Part shown: one piece after another, positions 1 to 6,835 of the stretch | How positions within the stretch are numbered: position 1 is the stretch's first letter | Layout of the letters: each line of letters opens with the position of its first letter | Source of the DNA: VFMC01 sp040398525 | GTDB taxonomy: Bacteria; Actinomycetota; Acidimicrobiia; Acidimicrobiales; Ilumatobacteraceae | Reading direction: 5' to 3' | Assembly (NCBI GenBank): GCA_040398525.1 | Contig: JBBATY010000001.1 | Location: 124,001-188,000, forward strand | DNA: 64,000 bases | The notes under the pieces: model-generated | Database searches by the model: none | What the model was told of the DNA's origin: nothing | The model's input: the letters and a program-made list of their open reading frames with translations, nothing else | Made by a program: the position numbers and the translations under genes

Positions 1-185
1 GGTGTCGGGCCCCACATCGTGGCCAGGTGTTCGACGGCCAGCGCGTCGGCGGAGTCCCACGCACGCAGCTGCTCACGCGGCCGCAGCGGATGGCGCTCGA
101 GCTCGAGCGGACGACCGTCCGGCAGGACCAAGCGGTCCTCGTCGGCGCCGCCCGGCCCGCCTGGGAGACGATCGAGATCGGTCAC
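1..185 (-). CDS. Class I SAM-dependent methyltransferase, RlmG/RsmC-like (N-terminal part only)
   Basis: The gene runs off the left edge, so only the first 61 codons are visible. It starts with GTG at 185 in a GTGA overlap with the pdxA stop. About residues 38-57 read PLRPREQLRAWDSADALAVE; the 'LRAWDSAD' stretch resembles the N-terminal region of RlmG/RsmC-type 16S/23S rRNA guanine-N2 methyltransferases, which carry an 'LQAWDAADEYLL'-like segment. That similarity is the only basis for the call, since the SAM-binding and NPPF motifs would lie outside the window. The overlap suggests translational coupling to pdxA and the DUF1537 kinase upstream, although the functions look unrelated. It could instead be another small-molecule or protein methyltransferase. 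Confidence 0.5.
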   Translation of the reverse strand, partial: MTDLDRLPGGPGGADEDRLVLPDGRPLELERHPLRPREQLRAWDSADALAVEHLATMWGPT

Positions 186-1192
186 GCGCCGCCCACCAGC
201 CTCCAGGCGTACGCCAGGGCATGGTCGAGCGACTCGGTGAAGGCGGCCCCAGTCCACGCGATGTCGAAGGCTGTGCCGTGATCGACCGAAGTGCGCACGA
301 TCGGCAGCCCGAGGGTGACGTTCACGCCCCGGTCGAAGGCCAGCAGCTTCATCGGTGCATGGCCCTGATCGTGGTACATGCACACGATGGCGTCGTACCG
401 GTTGCGGTGCACAGCCAGGTGGAACACCGTGTCGGCCGGCAATGGGCCGGATGCGTCGATGCCTTCGGCTCGAGCTGCCGCGACAGCTGGCTCGATCCGC
501 TCCTCGTCCTCCGAGCCGAACAGACCGTGCTCGCCTGCATGGGGGTTGAGCCCGCAGACGGCGATCCGCGGATGCGCCACCATCCGACGCAGGGTGGCGT
601 CGGTGAGCCGCACCACGTCGAGCACCCGCTCGGTCGTGACCCGCTCGATCGCCTCCCGGAGCGAACAGTGGGTGCTGACGTGGGTGACGGCCACGCGGCC
701 CTCTGTCAGCATCATCGTCACCCGCTCGGCACCGCACAGCCCCGCGATCAGCTCGGTGTGGCCGACGAACTGGGGGTCGCTGAGCTGAGTGGCCTCCTTG
801 TTCATCGGCATCGTGACGATCCCGGCCACCAGGCCTGCGAGTGCGTCCGCCGTGGCCCGCTCGACATACGACCGCGCCGCCGCCCCGGACGCCGCATCGA
901 GCTGGCCCGGTCGGTGGTCGGCGGCCGTCAGCAGGCCGAGATCGACCACCACCAGCGCCTGTGCGGGCAGGTCGACCGGCCGCGTCGGAGTGTCGACGCT
1001 GACGAGGTGGACGTCGAGGCCGAGCAGGGATGCTCCGTGGCGCAGCACCGCCGCATCGCCGTAGACGACGACCGGCTCCCCGGCACTCCCGAGGCGACCG
1101 GCAACGGCGCGACGCAACACGATCTCCGGGCCGACCCCCGAGGCATCGCCCATCGTGACGGCCATCGGTCGCGGTTGCGCAGTCGAGGTCAT
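182..1192 (-). CDS. pdxA2: PdxA-family dehydrogenase, probably PdxA2 (4-phospho-erythronate/threonate dehydrogenase)
   Basis: The 336-residue product is full length for the PdxA family. It has the N-terminal 'VTMGDASGVGPEI' loop, the 'THVSTHCSLREAI' segment and the metal-binding 'YHDQGHAPMKLLAF' signature. PdxA enzymes oxidise 4-phosphohydroxythreonine in DXP-dependent vitamin B6 synthesis, while PdxA2 members oxidise and decarboxylate 4-phospho-D-erythronate or -threonate to dihydroxyacetone phosphate. The ATG at 1192 overlaps the stop of a DUF1537 kinase gene, and that pairing is the hallmark of the four-carbon acid sugar pathway. Most actinobacteria make pyridoxal phosphate through PdxST, which also favours PdxA2. 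The family is certain; the substrate is inferred from context. Confidence 0.85.
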   Translation of the reverse strand: MTSTAQPRPMAVTMGDASGVGPEIVLRRAVAGRLGSAGEPVVVYGDAAVLRHGASLLGLDVHLVSVDTPTRPVDLPAQALVVVDLGLLTAADHRPGQLDAASGAAARSYVERATADALAGLVAGIVTMPMNKEATQLSDPQFVGHTELIAGLCGAERVTMMLTEGRVAVTHVSTHCSLREAIERVTTERVLDVVRLTDATLRRMVAHPRIAVCGLNPHAGEHGLFGSEDEERIEPAVAAARAEGIDASGPLPADTVFHLAVHRNRYDAIVCMYHDQGHAPMKLLAFDRGVNVTLGLPIVRTSVDHGTAFDIAWTGAAFTESLDHALAYAWRLVGGA

Positions 1193-2355
1193 CGTCCCAT
1201 TCTGCCGTGACGCTCGACCGCGACCGGCTCGCCGACGCCGTCGAGCAGGAGGGCGACGAGGCGGCCGAGGTCGTCGGCCGCGCCGAAGCCGCCGGACCGT
1301 GTGACGACGATGCGCCCGTCACGCACCACCCGGCACCAGGGGGCACCTGGCGTCAGCGAGCCCTGCACCTCGAGCTCCTCCCCCGCCAGCAGCGCCGAAG
1401 CGGTGTCGCCCCCGAGCACGACGGCGACACGTTCGGGTCGTGCCACAAGCGCTCGGCGGGCCCGACCGGCCACCGACTCGGCCGCCGCCGCAGCCGCAGC
1501 ATCACTCACTGGAGTCCCCGGCGGCCACGGCGGGGAGGTGGCGACGACAGCGATACGGTCGGCCGGGTCGGCGCTCGTCACCAACGCAGCCACCTGCCGC
1601 CGGGCCGCAGGGTGGAGGCTTCCGCACACCACCAGCACTGCGGCGGCTCGCGGCGACTGCACCGGCTGATCGGCCAGGGAGACGAGGCCCACCAGCCCTG
1701 CCGCGACCGAGGCGGCGGTGCCCGCCAGCAGCGGTCGACTGCCATACGAACGCCACAGCGAGCCGATCTGCTCGAGGTCGTCGGCCGACGCGGCATCGGC
1801 GACTGCCACCGACGGCTCGGTGCTGTCGAGCCACGCTGCCAGCTCGGCAGCTGTTGCGACGTTCACGACCTCGGTGGCGCCAGCCGCACGTAGGTGCTCG
1901 GCGGGCCGACTCGACCGCACAGGGTGCCGTCGATCGCCACCAGCCGGCGTGTCCTCGACCGGGACCCCGTCGACCAGCACGACCCCGGCTCGACAGACGC
2001 GGCCCGCCGAGGGCAATGCCGGCACCACGAGGGCCCACCCTCCCACCAGTCGACCGGCGGCCACCACCTCGCTCGCCCAATTGCCGCGCAGTGTCGAGTC
2101 GAACTTGTGGGCCACGACGTCCGGGGCGACGCGCTCGACCGACGCGACAATGCGCCGAGCGGCATCATCGGGCGCGACGTGGCGTGACCCGAGGTCGACG
2201 ACCAGCACTGTGCCGTCGTCGGAGGGCTCGAATGGCATCGTGCCCCGCTGGTGATCGATGACGGCGCGCACGGGTCGGTGTGTCCGCTCGGCGAGCACCC
2301 CGGCCACCTCGAGGGCCCCCGTGCAGTCGTCGGCGGTCACCAGCACACGAGCCAT
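1189..2355 (-). CDS. DUF1537 four-carbon acid sugar kinase
   Basis: The 388-residue product begins with 'MARVLVTADDCTGALEVAGV', matching the N-terminal Asp-Asp-x-Thr-Gly-Ala motif of DUF1537 kinases (OtnK/DtnK type). These phosphorylate D-erythronate or D-/L-threonate at the 4-position. A 'VVVDLGSRHV' segment and 'AHKFDSTLRGNW' (residues about 90-105) fit the sugar-binding N-domain, and 'VVLGGDTASALL' fits the C-terminal nucleotide-binding domain. The start ATG at 2355 fits the family N-terminus; the open frame further upstream is antisense to the divergent gene. The stop overlaps the pdxA2 start as ATGA, so kinase and dehydrogenase are probably co-translated: sugar acid to 4-phosphate to dihydroxyacetone phosphate plus CO2. 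No dedicated transporter or regulator lies nearby. Confidence 0.85.
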   Translation of the reverse strand: MARVLVTADDCTGALEVAGVLAERTHRPVRAVIDHQRGTMPFEPSDDGTVLVVDLGSRHVAPDDAARRIVASVERVAPDVVAHKFDSTLRGNWASEVVAAGRLVGGWALVVPALPSAGRVCRAGVVLVDGVPVEDTPAGGDRRHPVRSSRPAEHLRAAGATEVVNVATAAELAAWLDSTEPSVAVADAASADDLEQIGSLWRSYGSRPLLAGTAASVAAGLVGLVSLADQPVQSPRAAAVLVVCGSLHPAARRQVAALVTSADPADRIAVVATSPPWPPGTPVSDAAAAAAAESVAGRARRALVARPERVAVVLGGDTASALLAGEELEVQGSLTPGAPWCRVVRDGRIVVTRSGGFGAADDLGRLVALLLDGVGEPVAVERHGRMGR

Positions 2356-2382
2356 CGTGGCCGCGACCCTATCGCTGTCGGG

Positions 2383-2394
2383 CACACTGGACCG
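2383..2394 (+). promoter_or_regulatory. Possible leaderless -10 element for the FAD oxidoreductase gene
   Basis: CACACT at 2383-2388 lies 6 nt before the GTG at 2395. It departs from TANNNT only at the first base and has the spacing seen at many other starts in the window. No clear -35 is visible. Confidence 0.35.
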
Positions 2395-3828
2395 GTGGGC
2401 AGCACGAGCACCCGATACGACGCCGTCGTGGTCGGCGCCGGGCCCAATGGGCTGGTGGCAGCGTGCGTGCTCGCCGCAGCAGGCCGCTCGGTGATGGTGG
2501 TCGAAGCCGGGCCCACGGTCGGAGGCGGCTGCCGTTCGGCGGAGCTCACCGTGCCCGGCGCGATCCACGATGTGTGCGCCGCCGTCTTCGCGCTTGCCGC
2601 CGCATCGCCGGCGCTGACCGACATCGGCCTCGAGCGGCTCGGGGTCGAGTGGGTGCACCCCGATGCGCCACTCGCCCACCCGCTCGACGGCGGGCGGGCA
2701 GCTGTGCTCCACCGCGACCTCGACACGACGGTCGCCGGCCTCGGGGCCGACGGGGCTGCGTGGCGCCGGTTGATGGAGCCTGGCGTACGGGCCTGGGACC
2801 ACCTGCTCGACGATGTGCTCGGCCCGATGGTGTCGGTCCCCCGCCACCCTGTCGACCTGGCCCGCTTCGGACGCCGAGCGGTCGCCCCGGCCACCCGCAC
2901 CGTACGACGTTTCGCGAACGACGAGGCTGCGGCGCTGTTCGCCGGCTGTGCAGCGCACGCCTTCTTGCCCCTGAGCGCACCGTTCACCTCGGCGTTCGGC
3001 CTGCTGCTCGCCCTGGCAGGGCACACCGTCGGCTGGCCGGTGGCCCGGGGCGGAGCCCAGACCGTGCCCGATGCCCTGGCGCGACGTCTCACCGAACTGG
3101 GCGGCGAGATCCGCGTCGGCACCCGGGTGACGCGCCTCGGCGACCTGCCGCCCCACAGGGTCGCGTTGTTCGACACCGATCCTGGCCAGCTGGCCACCAT
3201 CGCAGGCGATGCGCTGCCGGCCCGTTACCGGCGCGCGCTCACCCGGTTCCGGCACGGCCCGGCCGCCTACAAGCTCGATCTCGCGCTCGACGGCCCGATC
3301 CCGTGGGCGGCAGACGAGTGCCACGCCGCAGGGACCGTCCACCTCGGAGGCACCGCCGCAGAGATCGCCGCTGCCGAGGCCGACATCGCTGCAGGCCGCA
3401 TGCCCGAGCGCCCGTTCGTCCTCGTCGTGCAGCCGAGCCGCTTCGACGCGTCGCGCGCCCCGGAGGGTGTGCACACCGTCTGGACCTACGCCCATGTGCC
3501 CCACGGCTACGACGGCGACGCATCGGCAGCGATCGAGCGGCAGCTCGAACGCTTCGCACCTGGGGTGCGCGACCGGATCATCGGTCGCCACGAGATGAGG
3601 CCGAACGACTTCGCCGCCTACAACCCCAACGACATCGGTGGCGACATCGCAGGTGGCGCCCACGACGGGATGCAGCTGCTGTTCCGACCGACGCGTTCGC
3701 TGCGCGCCTACGCCACACCGAACCCGGCGATCTGGCTGTGCTCGGCCTCGACGCCACCGGGCGGCGGGGTGCACGGGATGTCGGGGGCCAACGCAGCGTC
3801 GCGAGTGCTCGCCGGGCCCCTCCGCTGA
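2395..3828 (+). CDS. Phytoene-desaturase-like NAD(P)/FAD-dependent oxidoreductase
   Basis: The 477-residue flavoprotein opens with a dinucleotide-binding fold, 'YDAVVVGAGPNGLVAACVLA', followed by 'MVVEAG' for the FAD ribose. The C-terminal 'GGGVHGMSGANAASRVL' is typical of the CrtI/phytoene desaturase-related family (COG1233). Members without carotenoid neighbours, as here, are usually of unknown substrate; no crtB or crtE is present. The chosen GTG start at 2395 lies just before the Rossmann fold, with a possible -10 (CACACT) 6 nt upstream that would give a leaderless mRNA. It is divergent from the DUF1537 kinase with a 39-bp gap. The family is secure and the reaction unknown. Confidence 0.8.
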   Translation: MGSTSTRYDAVVVGAGPNGLVAACVLAAAGRSVMVVEAGPTVGGGCRSAELTVPGAIHDVCAAVFALAAASPALTDIGLERLGVEWVHPDAPLAHPLDGGRAAVLHRDLDTTVAGLGADGAAWRRLMEPGVRAWDHLLDDVLGPMVSVPRHPVDLARFGRRAVAPATRTVRRFANDEAAALFAGCAAHAFLPLSAPFTSAFGLLLALAGHTVGWPVARGGAQTVPDALARRLTELGGEIRVGTRVTRLGDLPPHRVALFDTDPGQLATIAGDALPARYRRALTRFRHGPAAYKLDLALDGPIPWAADECHAAGTVHLGGTAAEIAAAEADIAAGRMPERPFVLVVQPSRFDASRAPEGVHTVWTYAHVPHGYDGDASAAIERQLERFAPGVRDRIIGRHEMRPNDFAAYNPNDIGGDIAGGAHDGMQLLFRPTRSLRAYATPNPAIWLCSASTPPGGGVHGMSGANAASRVLAGPLR

Positions 3829-3898
3829 GCCGCTCGGCCGATGTGTCGGCATCGTTCGGCCCCTGGCCGGGGCGAACGCCCGCACCGATCATCGAGGT

Positions 3899-5206
3899 GT
3901 GACGTTCCGTGACCGCACCGACGCCGGGCGCCAGCTCGCCGAGCGGCTCGGTCCGCTGCGCACGGCCGACCTCGTCGTGCTCGGCTTACCCCGTGGTGGC
4001 GTGCCTGTCGCCGCCGAGGTGGCCGCAGCCCTCGACGCACCCCTCGATGTCATCGTCGTGCGCAAGCTCGGGGTGCCGCTCCGCCCCGAGCTGGCCGCTG
4101 GGGCCGTCGGCGAGGGTGGGGTCAGGGTCCTGAACCAGGATGTCGTCGAGACCTATCGGATGGGCAATCGCGACCTCGACCCGATCGAGGCCCGAGAGCG
4201 CACCGAGCTCGACCGGCGGACGTCACTCGTTCGTCGCAGCCACCCGCGACTGTCGCTGACCGGCCGCACTGCGGTCGTCGTCGACGACGGCATCGCAACC
4301 GGCGCGACCGCCCGGGCCGCCTGCCAGGTGGCGCGCGCCCATGGCGCGGCCCGGGTCGTCCTGGCGGTGCCGACCGCACCGGCCGGCTGGCAGGCGGAGA
4401 TGGGCGACACGGCCGACACCTACGTGAGCCTCGTGACGCCGGAGCAGTTCGTCTCGGTCGGTCAGTGGTACCGCTCGTTCGAGGTGGTCGACGACGACGA
4501 GATGCTCCGTGTGCTCGACCGGGCTGCGGCGCGCGGTTGGGAGGCGGCGATCCCCATCGACCCGCAACCGTCGGCAGTTCGGGCGCAGCGAGTCGTGCTC
4601 GACGCACACGTCACCATGCCGGCACGCGCGGGAGGAGTGGTCGTCTTCGCCCACGGGAGCGGCAGCAGCCGTCACAGCCCGCGCAACGCCTTCGTCGCCG
4701 ACGTGCTCGAACAAGCAGGGGTCGGGACGGTCCTCGTCGACCTGCTCACCGAGCGCGAAGCCGACGAGCGAGCCAACGTGTTCGACATCGACCTGCTCGC
4801 CCACCGCCTGCGAGCGGTCACTCGGTGGGTGGAGCGCCAGTGGGTCGGCGTGCAGGTGCAACTCGGTCTGTTCGGTGCAAGCACAGGCGCCGCGGCTGCC
4901 CTTGCCGCGGCGGCCGACCCCGACGCACACGTCAGCGCAGTGGTGAGTCGTGGGGGTCGGCCCGACCTGGCGCGACGGCACCTCGCCGGCGTGCGCGCAC
5001 CGACGCTGCTCATCGTCGGCAGTCGCGACGATGTAGTGCTCGACCTCAACCGGCAGGCTGCCGAACTGCTGCGCTGCGAGCACCGCCTCGAGATCGTCCC
5101 GGGGGCCTCGCACCTGTTCGAAGAACCGGGCACCCTCCAACGCGCCGCGACCCTGGCGGCCGATTGGTTCGCCTCCCACCTGCGGCGAGCCTCCGTGCGC
5201 GTGTGA
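3899..5206 (+). CDS. Fusion: phosphoribosyltransferase plus dienelactone-hydrolase-like alpha/beta hydrolase
   Basis: The 435-residue protein has two domains. Residues about 1-210 form a type I phosphoribosyltransferase with the PRPP loop 'VVVDDGIATGATA'. Residues about 230-435 form an alpha/beta hydrolase with 'VVFAHGSGSSRHSPRN' (oxyanion region), nucleophile elbow 'LFGASTGAAAA', 'VGSRDDVVLD' for the acid residue and 'PGASHLFEEPG' for the catalytic histidine. The arrangement matches actinobacterial proteins such as M. tuberculosis Rv0571c, whose substrates are unknown to me. The GTG start at 3899 places 'FRDRTDAGRQLAERL' at the N-terminus, as expected for the PRT domain. It follows the FAD oxidoreductase by 70 bp on the same strand, with no clear functional link. 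Confidence 0.85.
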   Translation: MTFRDRTDAGRQLAERLGPLRTADLVVLGLPRGGVPVAAEVAAALDAPLDVIVVRKLGVPLRPELAAGAVGEGGVRVLNQDVVETYRMGNRDLDPIEARERTELDRRTSLVRRSHPRLSLTGRTAVVVDDGIATGATARAACQVARAHGAARVVLAVPTAPAGWQAEMGDTADTYVSLVTPEQFVSVGQWYRSFEVVDDDEMLRVLDRAAARGWEAAIPIDPQPSAVRAQRVVLDAHVTMPARAGGVVVFAHGSGSSRHSPRNAFVADVLEQAGVGTVLVDLLTEREADERANVFDIDLLAHRLRAVTRWVERQWVGVQVQLGLFGASTGAAAALAAAADPDAHVSAVVSRGGRPDLARRHLAGVRAPTLLIVGSRDDVVLDLNRQAAELLRCEHRLEIVPGASHLFEEPGTLQRAATLAADWFASHLRRASVRV

Positions 5207-5284
5207 GAAGCCCAGCCACCACCGTTCGGCGCACCACCAGCACCGTCCGCATGCTGGCGGGCACATCGAACGGCTACGACACCA

Positions 5285-5899
5285 TCAGCGCGCCGGGGCG
5301 CTGATGAACAGGGCGCGCAGCGACTCCTCGAGGAGTTGAGCGACGCGCGCCGTGCTGTTCCCTTGGGCATCACGCATCAACCGGAAGCTCTCGTACGAGC
5401 TGAGCACATCGGCCGCAGCCAACACCGCAGCAGCGCGCCCGGCCTCGAGCGTCGCCAGCTCCACCGCGAACAGTCGCCGCACCTGGTTGCGCAGGAAGGT
5501 GCGACCCTGAGCCAACTCGGCTGCGATCAGGGTCTGGAACGGCGCCCGCATCCGTGCGACCTGACCCACCGGACCGGTGGCTTCGTAGAGCGCCACCCGA
5601 GCCGCCACGAGCGCAGCGATGCGCGCCTCGAGCGGGTCGTCGGGCCCGGCACTCAACGTCAGGTGCTGGCGGATGCGGCCCTCATGACGACGGATGGCCT
5701 CGCTGCACAGATCGTCGACATCGTCGAAGTACCGGAACAACGAGCGCGGCGACGAGCCCGCGCGCTCGGCGATCTCGGCCGAGCTCGGATCGAGGTTGCC
5801 CTCTCCGTACAGCTCGAGCAGCGCATCGACCACGCCCTCTCGATTCCGCTCGCGTCGCAGGTGGCGACCATCGCTGTCGTCCAGTTCTGTCGAACTCAT
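5285..5899 (-). CDS. TetR/AcrR-family transcriptional regulator
   Basis: The 204-residue protein has an N-terminal helix-turn-helix at residues about 14-60, including 'DPSSAEIAERAGSSPRSLF' and 'RYFDDVDDL', the canonical TetR core. The C-terminal half is a variable ligand-binding domain. The ATG at 5899 overlaps the stop of the formylglycine-generating enzyme gene as ATGA, so it is the last gene of a sulfatase-FGE-TetR operon and is probably autoregulatory for it. A candidate operator is the imperfect dyad upstream of the sulfatase gene. The inducer is unknown; a sulfated or desulfated metabolite is a reasonable guess. Confidence 0.85.
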   Translation of the reverse strand: MSSTELDDSDGRHLRRERNREGVVDALLELYGEGNLDPSSAEIAERAGSSPRSLFRYFDDVDDLCSEAIRRHEGRIRQHLTLSAGPDDPLEARIAALVAARVALYEATGPVGQVARMRAPFQTLIAAELAQGRTFLRNQVRRLFAVELATLEAGRAAAVLAAADVLSSYESFRLMRDAQGNSTARVAQLLEESLRALFISAPAR

Positions 5900-6831
5900 T
5901 CCGATCTCCTCTCGCCAACTGCCGCTCGATCCGCCGGGGCGACCACCGCTGCGGCGAGGCGGAAGCCGATGTTGCCGGTACTGCTGTCGGGGGTCGACCC
6001 CATCCGCGCCGTCGGCCGGTAGCGCCGACAATACGAGGCGTGGCAGAGGTACGAGCCGCCCTTCAGCACGTGTGTGCCCGGGCCGAAGCTGTCGGACGTC
6101 CACTCCCACACGTTGCCGACGACGTTGTAGAGGCCGAACCCGTTGGGATCGAAGCTGTCGACCGGGCAGGTGCCGAGCCAGCCGTCGGCCAACGTGTTGA
6201 CCGCCGGGAACTCGCCCTGGAAGACGTTCATCCGGTGGCGCCCTTCCGGTTCGAGATCGTCGCCCCACGGGAAGGTGGTGGTGGTGCCGCCGCGCGCAGC
6301 CCACTCCCATTCGGCCTCGGTGGGCAACCGCCCACCGGACCACTCGCAGTACGCCACCGCGTCGTCCCAGCTGACGTGGACCACAGGATGGTCGCCCCGA
6401 CCGTCGAGGCTGCTGTGCGCGCCCTCCGGGTGGCGCCACCAGGCACCTTCCACCTGGCGCCACCAGGGCGCGGCCGCCACGCCGCGCGTGTCGGGGAAGT
6501 CGTCGGGGAGCAGGCCGCCGAAGACGAACGACCAGCCGAAGCGCTCGGCGTCGGTGCGGTAACCGGTGGCTTCGACGAACGCGGCGAACTCGTCGTTGCT
6601 CACCGCAGTGGTCGAGATCGCATAGTGCCCGACCTCGCCAGGGCGCGGGTGCTCACCGTCGCCGGGTAGGGCCCACGGCCCGTCATCGCCAAGGGTGAAC
6701 TGCGCCGGCCCGAGCTCGACGAGGTGCCCCGACGACGCCGACCCGGAGCGGCGTCGGAGTGTGGACGGCCGCGGGTCCGAGCTCCCCTCGCCGAGCCCTC
6801 GTGCCGGGTCGGGAGCACAGCACGAGCTCAT
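5896..6831 (-). CDS. Formylglycine-generating enzyme (sulfatase-modifying factor)
   Basis: The 311-residue protein starts with 'MSSCCAP', common in this family, and carries the FGE-sulfatase fold with 'HPVVHVSWDDAVAYCEW', 'GGRLPTEAEWEWAARGG' and 'VVGNVWEWTSDSF'. The two catalytic cysteines are visible in 'LKGGSYLCHASYCRRYR' (C263 and C268), the pair that binds copper in aerobic FGEs. The enzyme oxidises the cysteine of a CxPxR motif to formylglycine. Its gene starts 4 nt after the stop of a sulfatase gene carrying C-S-P-T-R, so the target is almost certainly that neighbour. It is cytoplasmic, with no signal peptide, and its gene is followed by the TetR gene in ATGA overlap. Confidence 0.95.
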   Translation of the reverse strand: MSSCCAPDPARGLGEGSSDPRPSTLRRRSGSASSGHLVELGPAQFTLGDDGPWALPGDGEHPRPGEVGHYAISTTAVSNDEFAAFVEATGYRTDAERFGWSFVFGGLLPDDFPDTRGVAAAPWWRQVEGAWWRHPEGAHSSLDGRGDHPVVHVSWDDAVAYCEWSGGRLPTEAEWEWAARGGTTTTFPWGDDLEPEGRHRMNVFQGEFPAVNTLADGWLGTCPVDSFDPNGFGLYNVVGNVWEWTSDSFGPGTHVLKGGSYLCHASYCRRYRPTARMGSTPDSSTGNIGFRLAAAVVAPADRAAVGERRSE

Positions 6832-6835
6832 CGGC

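Noticed and set aside
2..1210. Long forward open frame over the pdxA2 gene
   Set aside because: It is antisense to a gene with clear PdxA motifs. Long open frames on the opposite strand are expected in such GC-rich DNA, and its translation is Arg/Asp/His-rich without a known fold.
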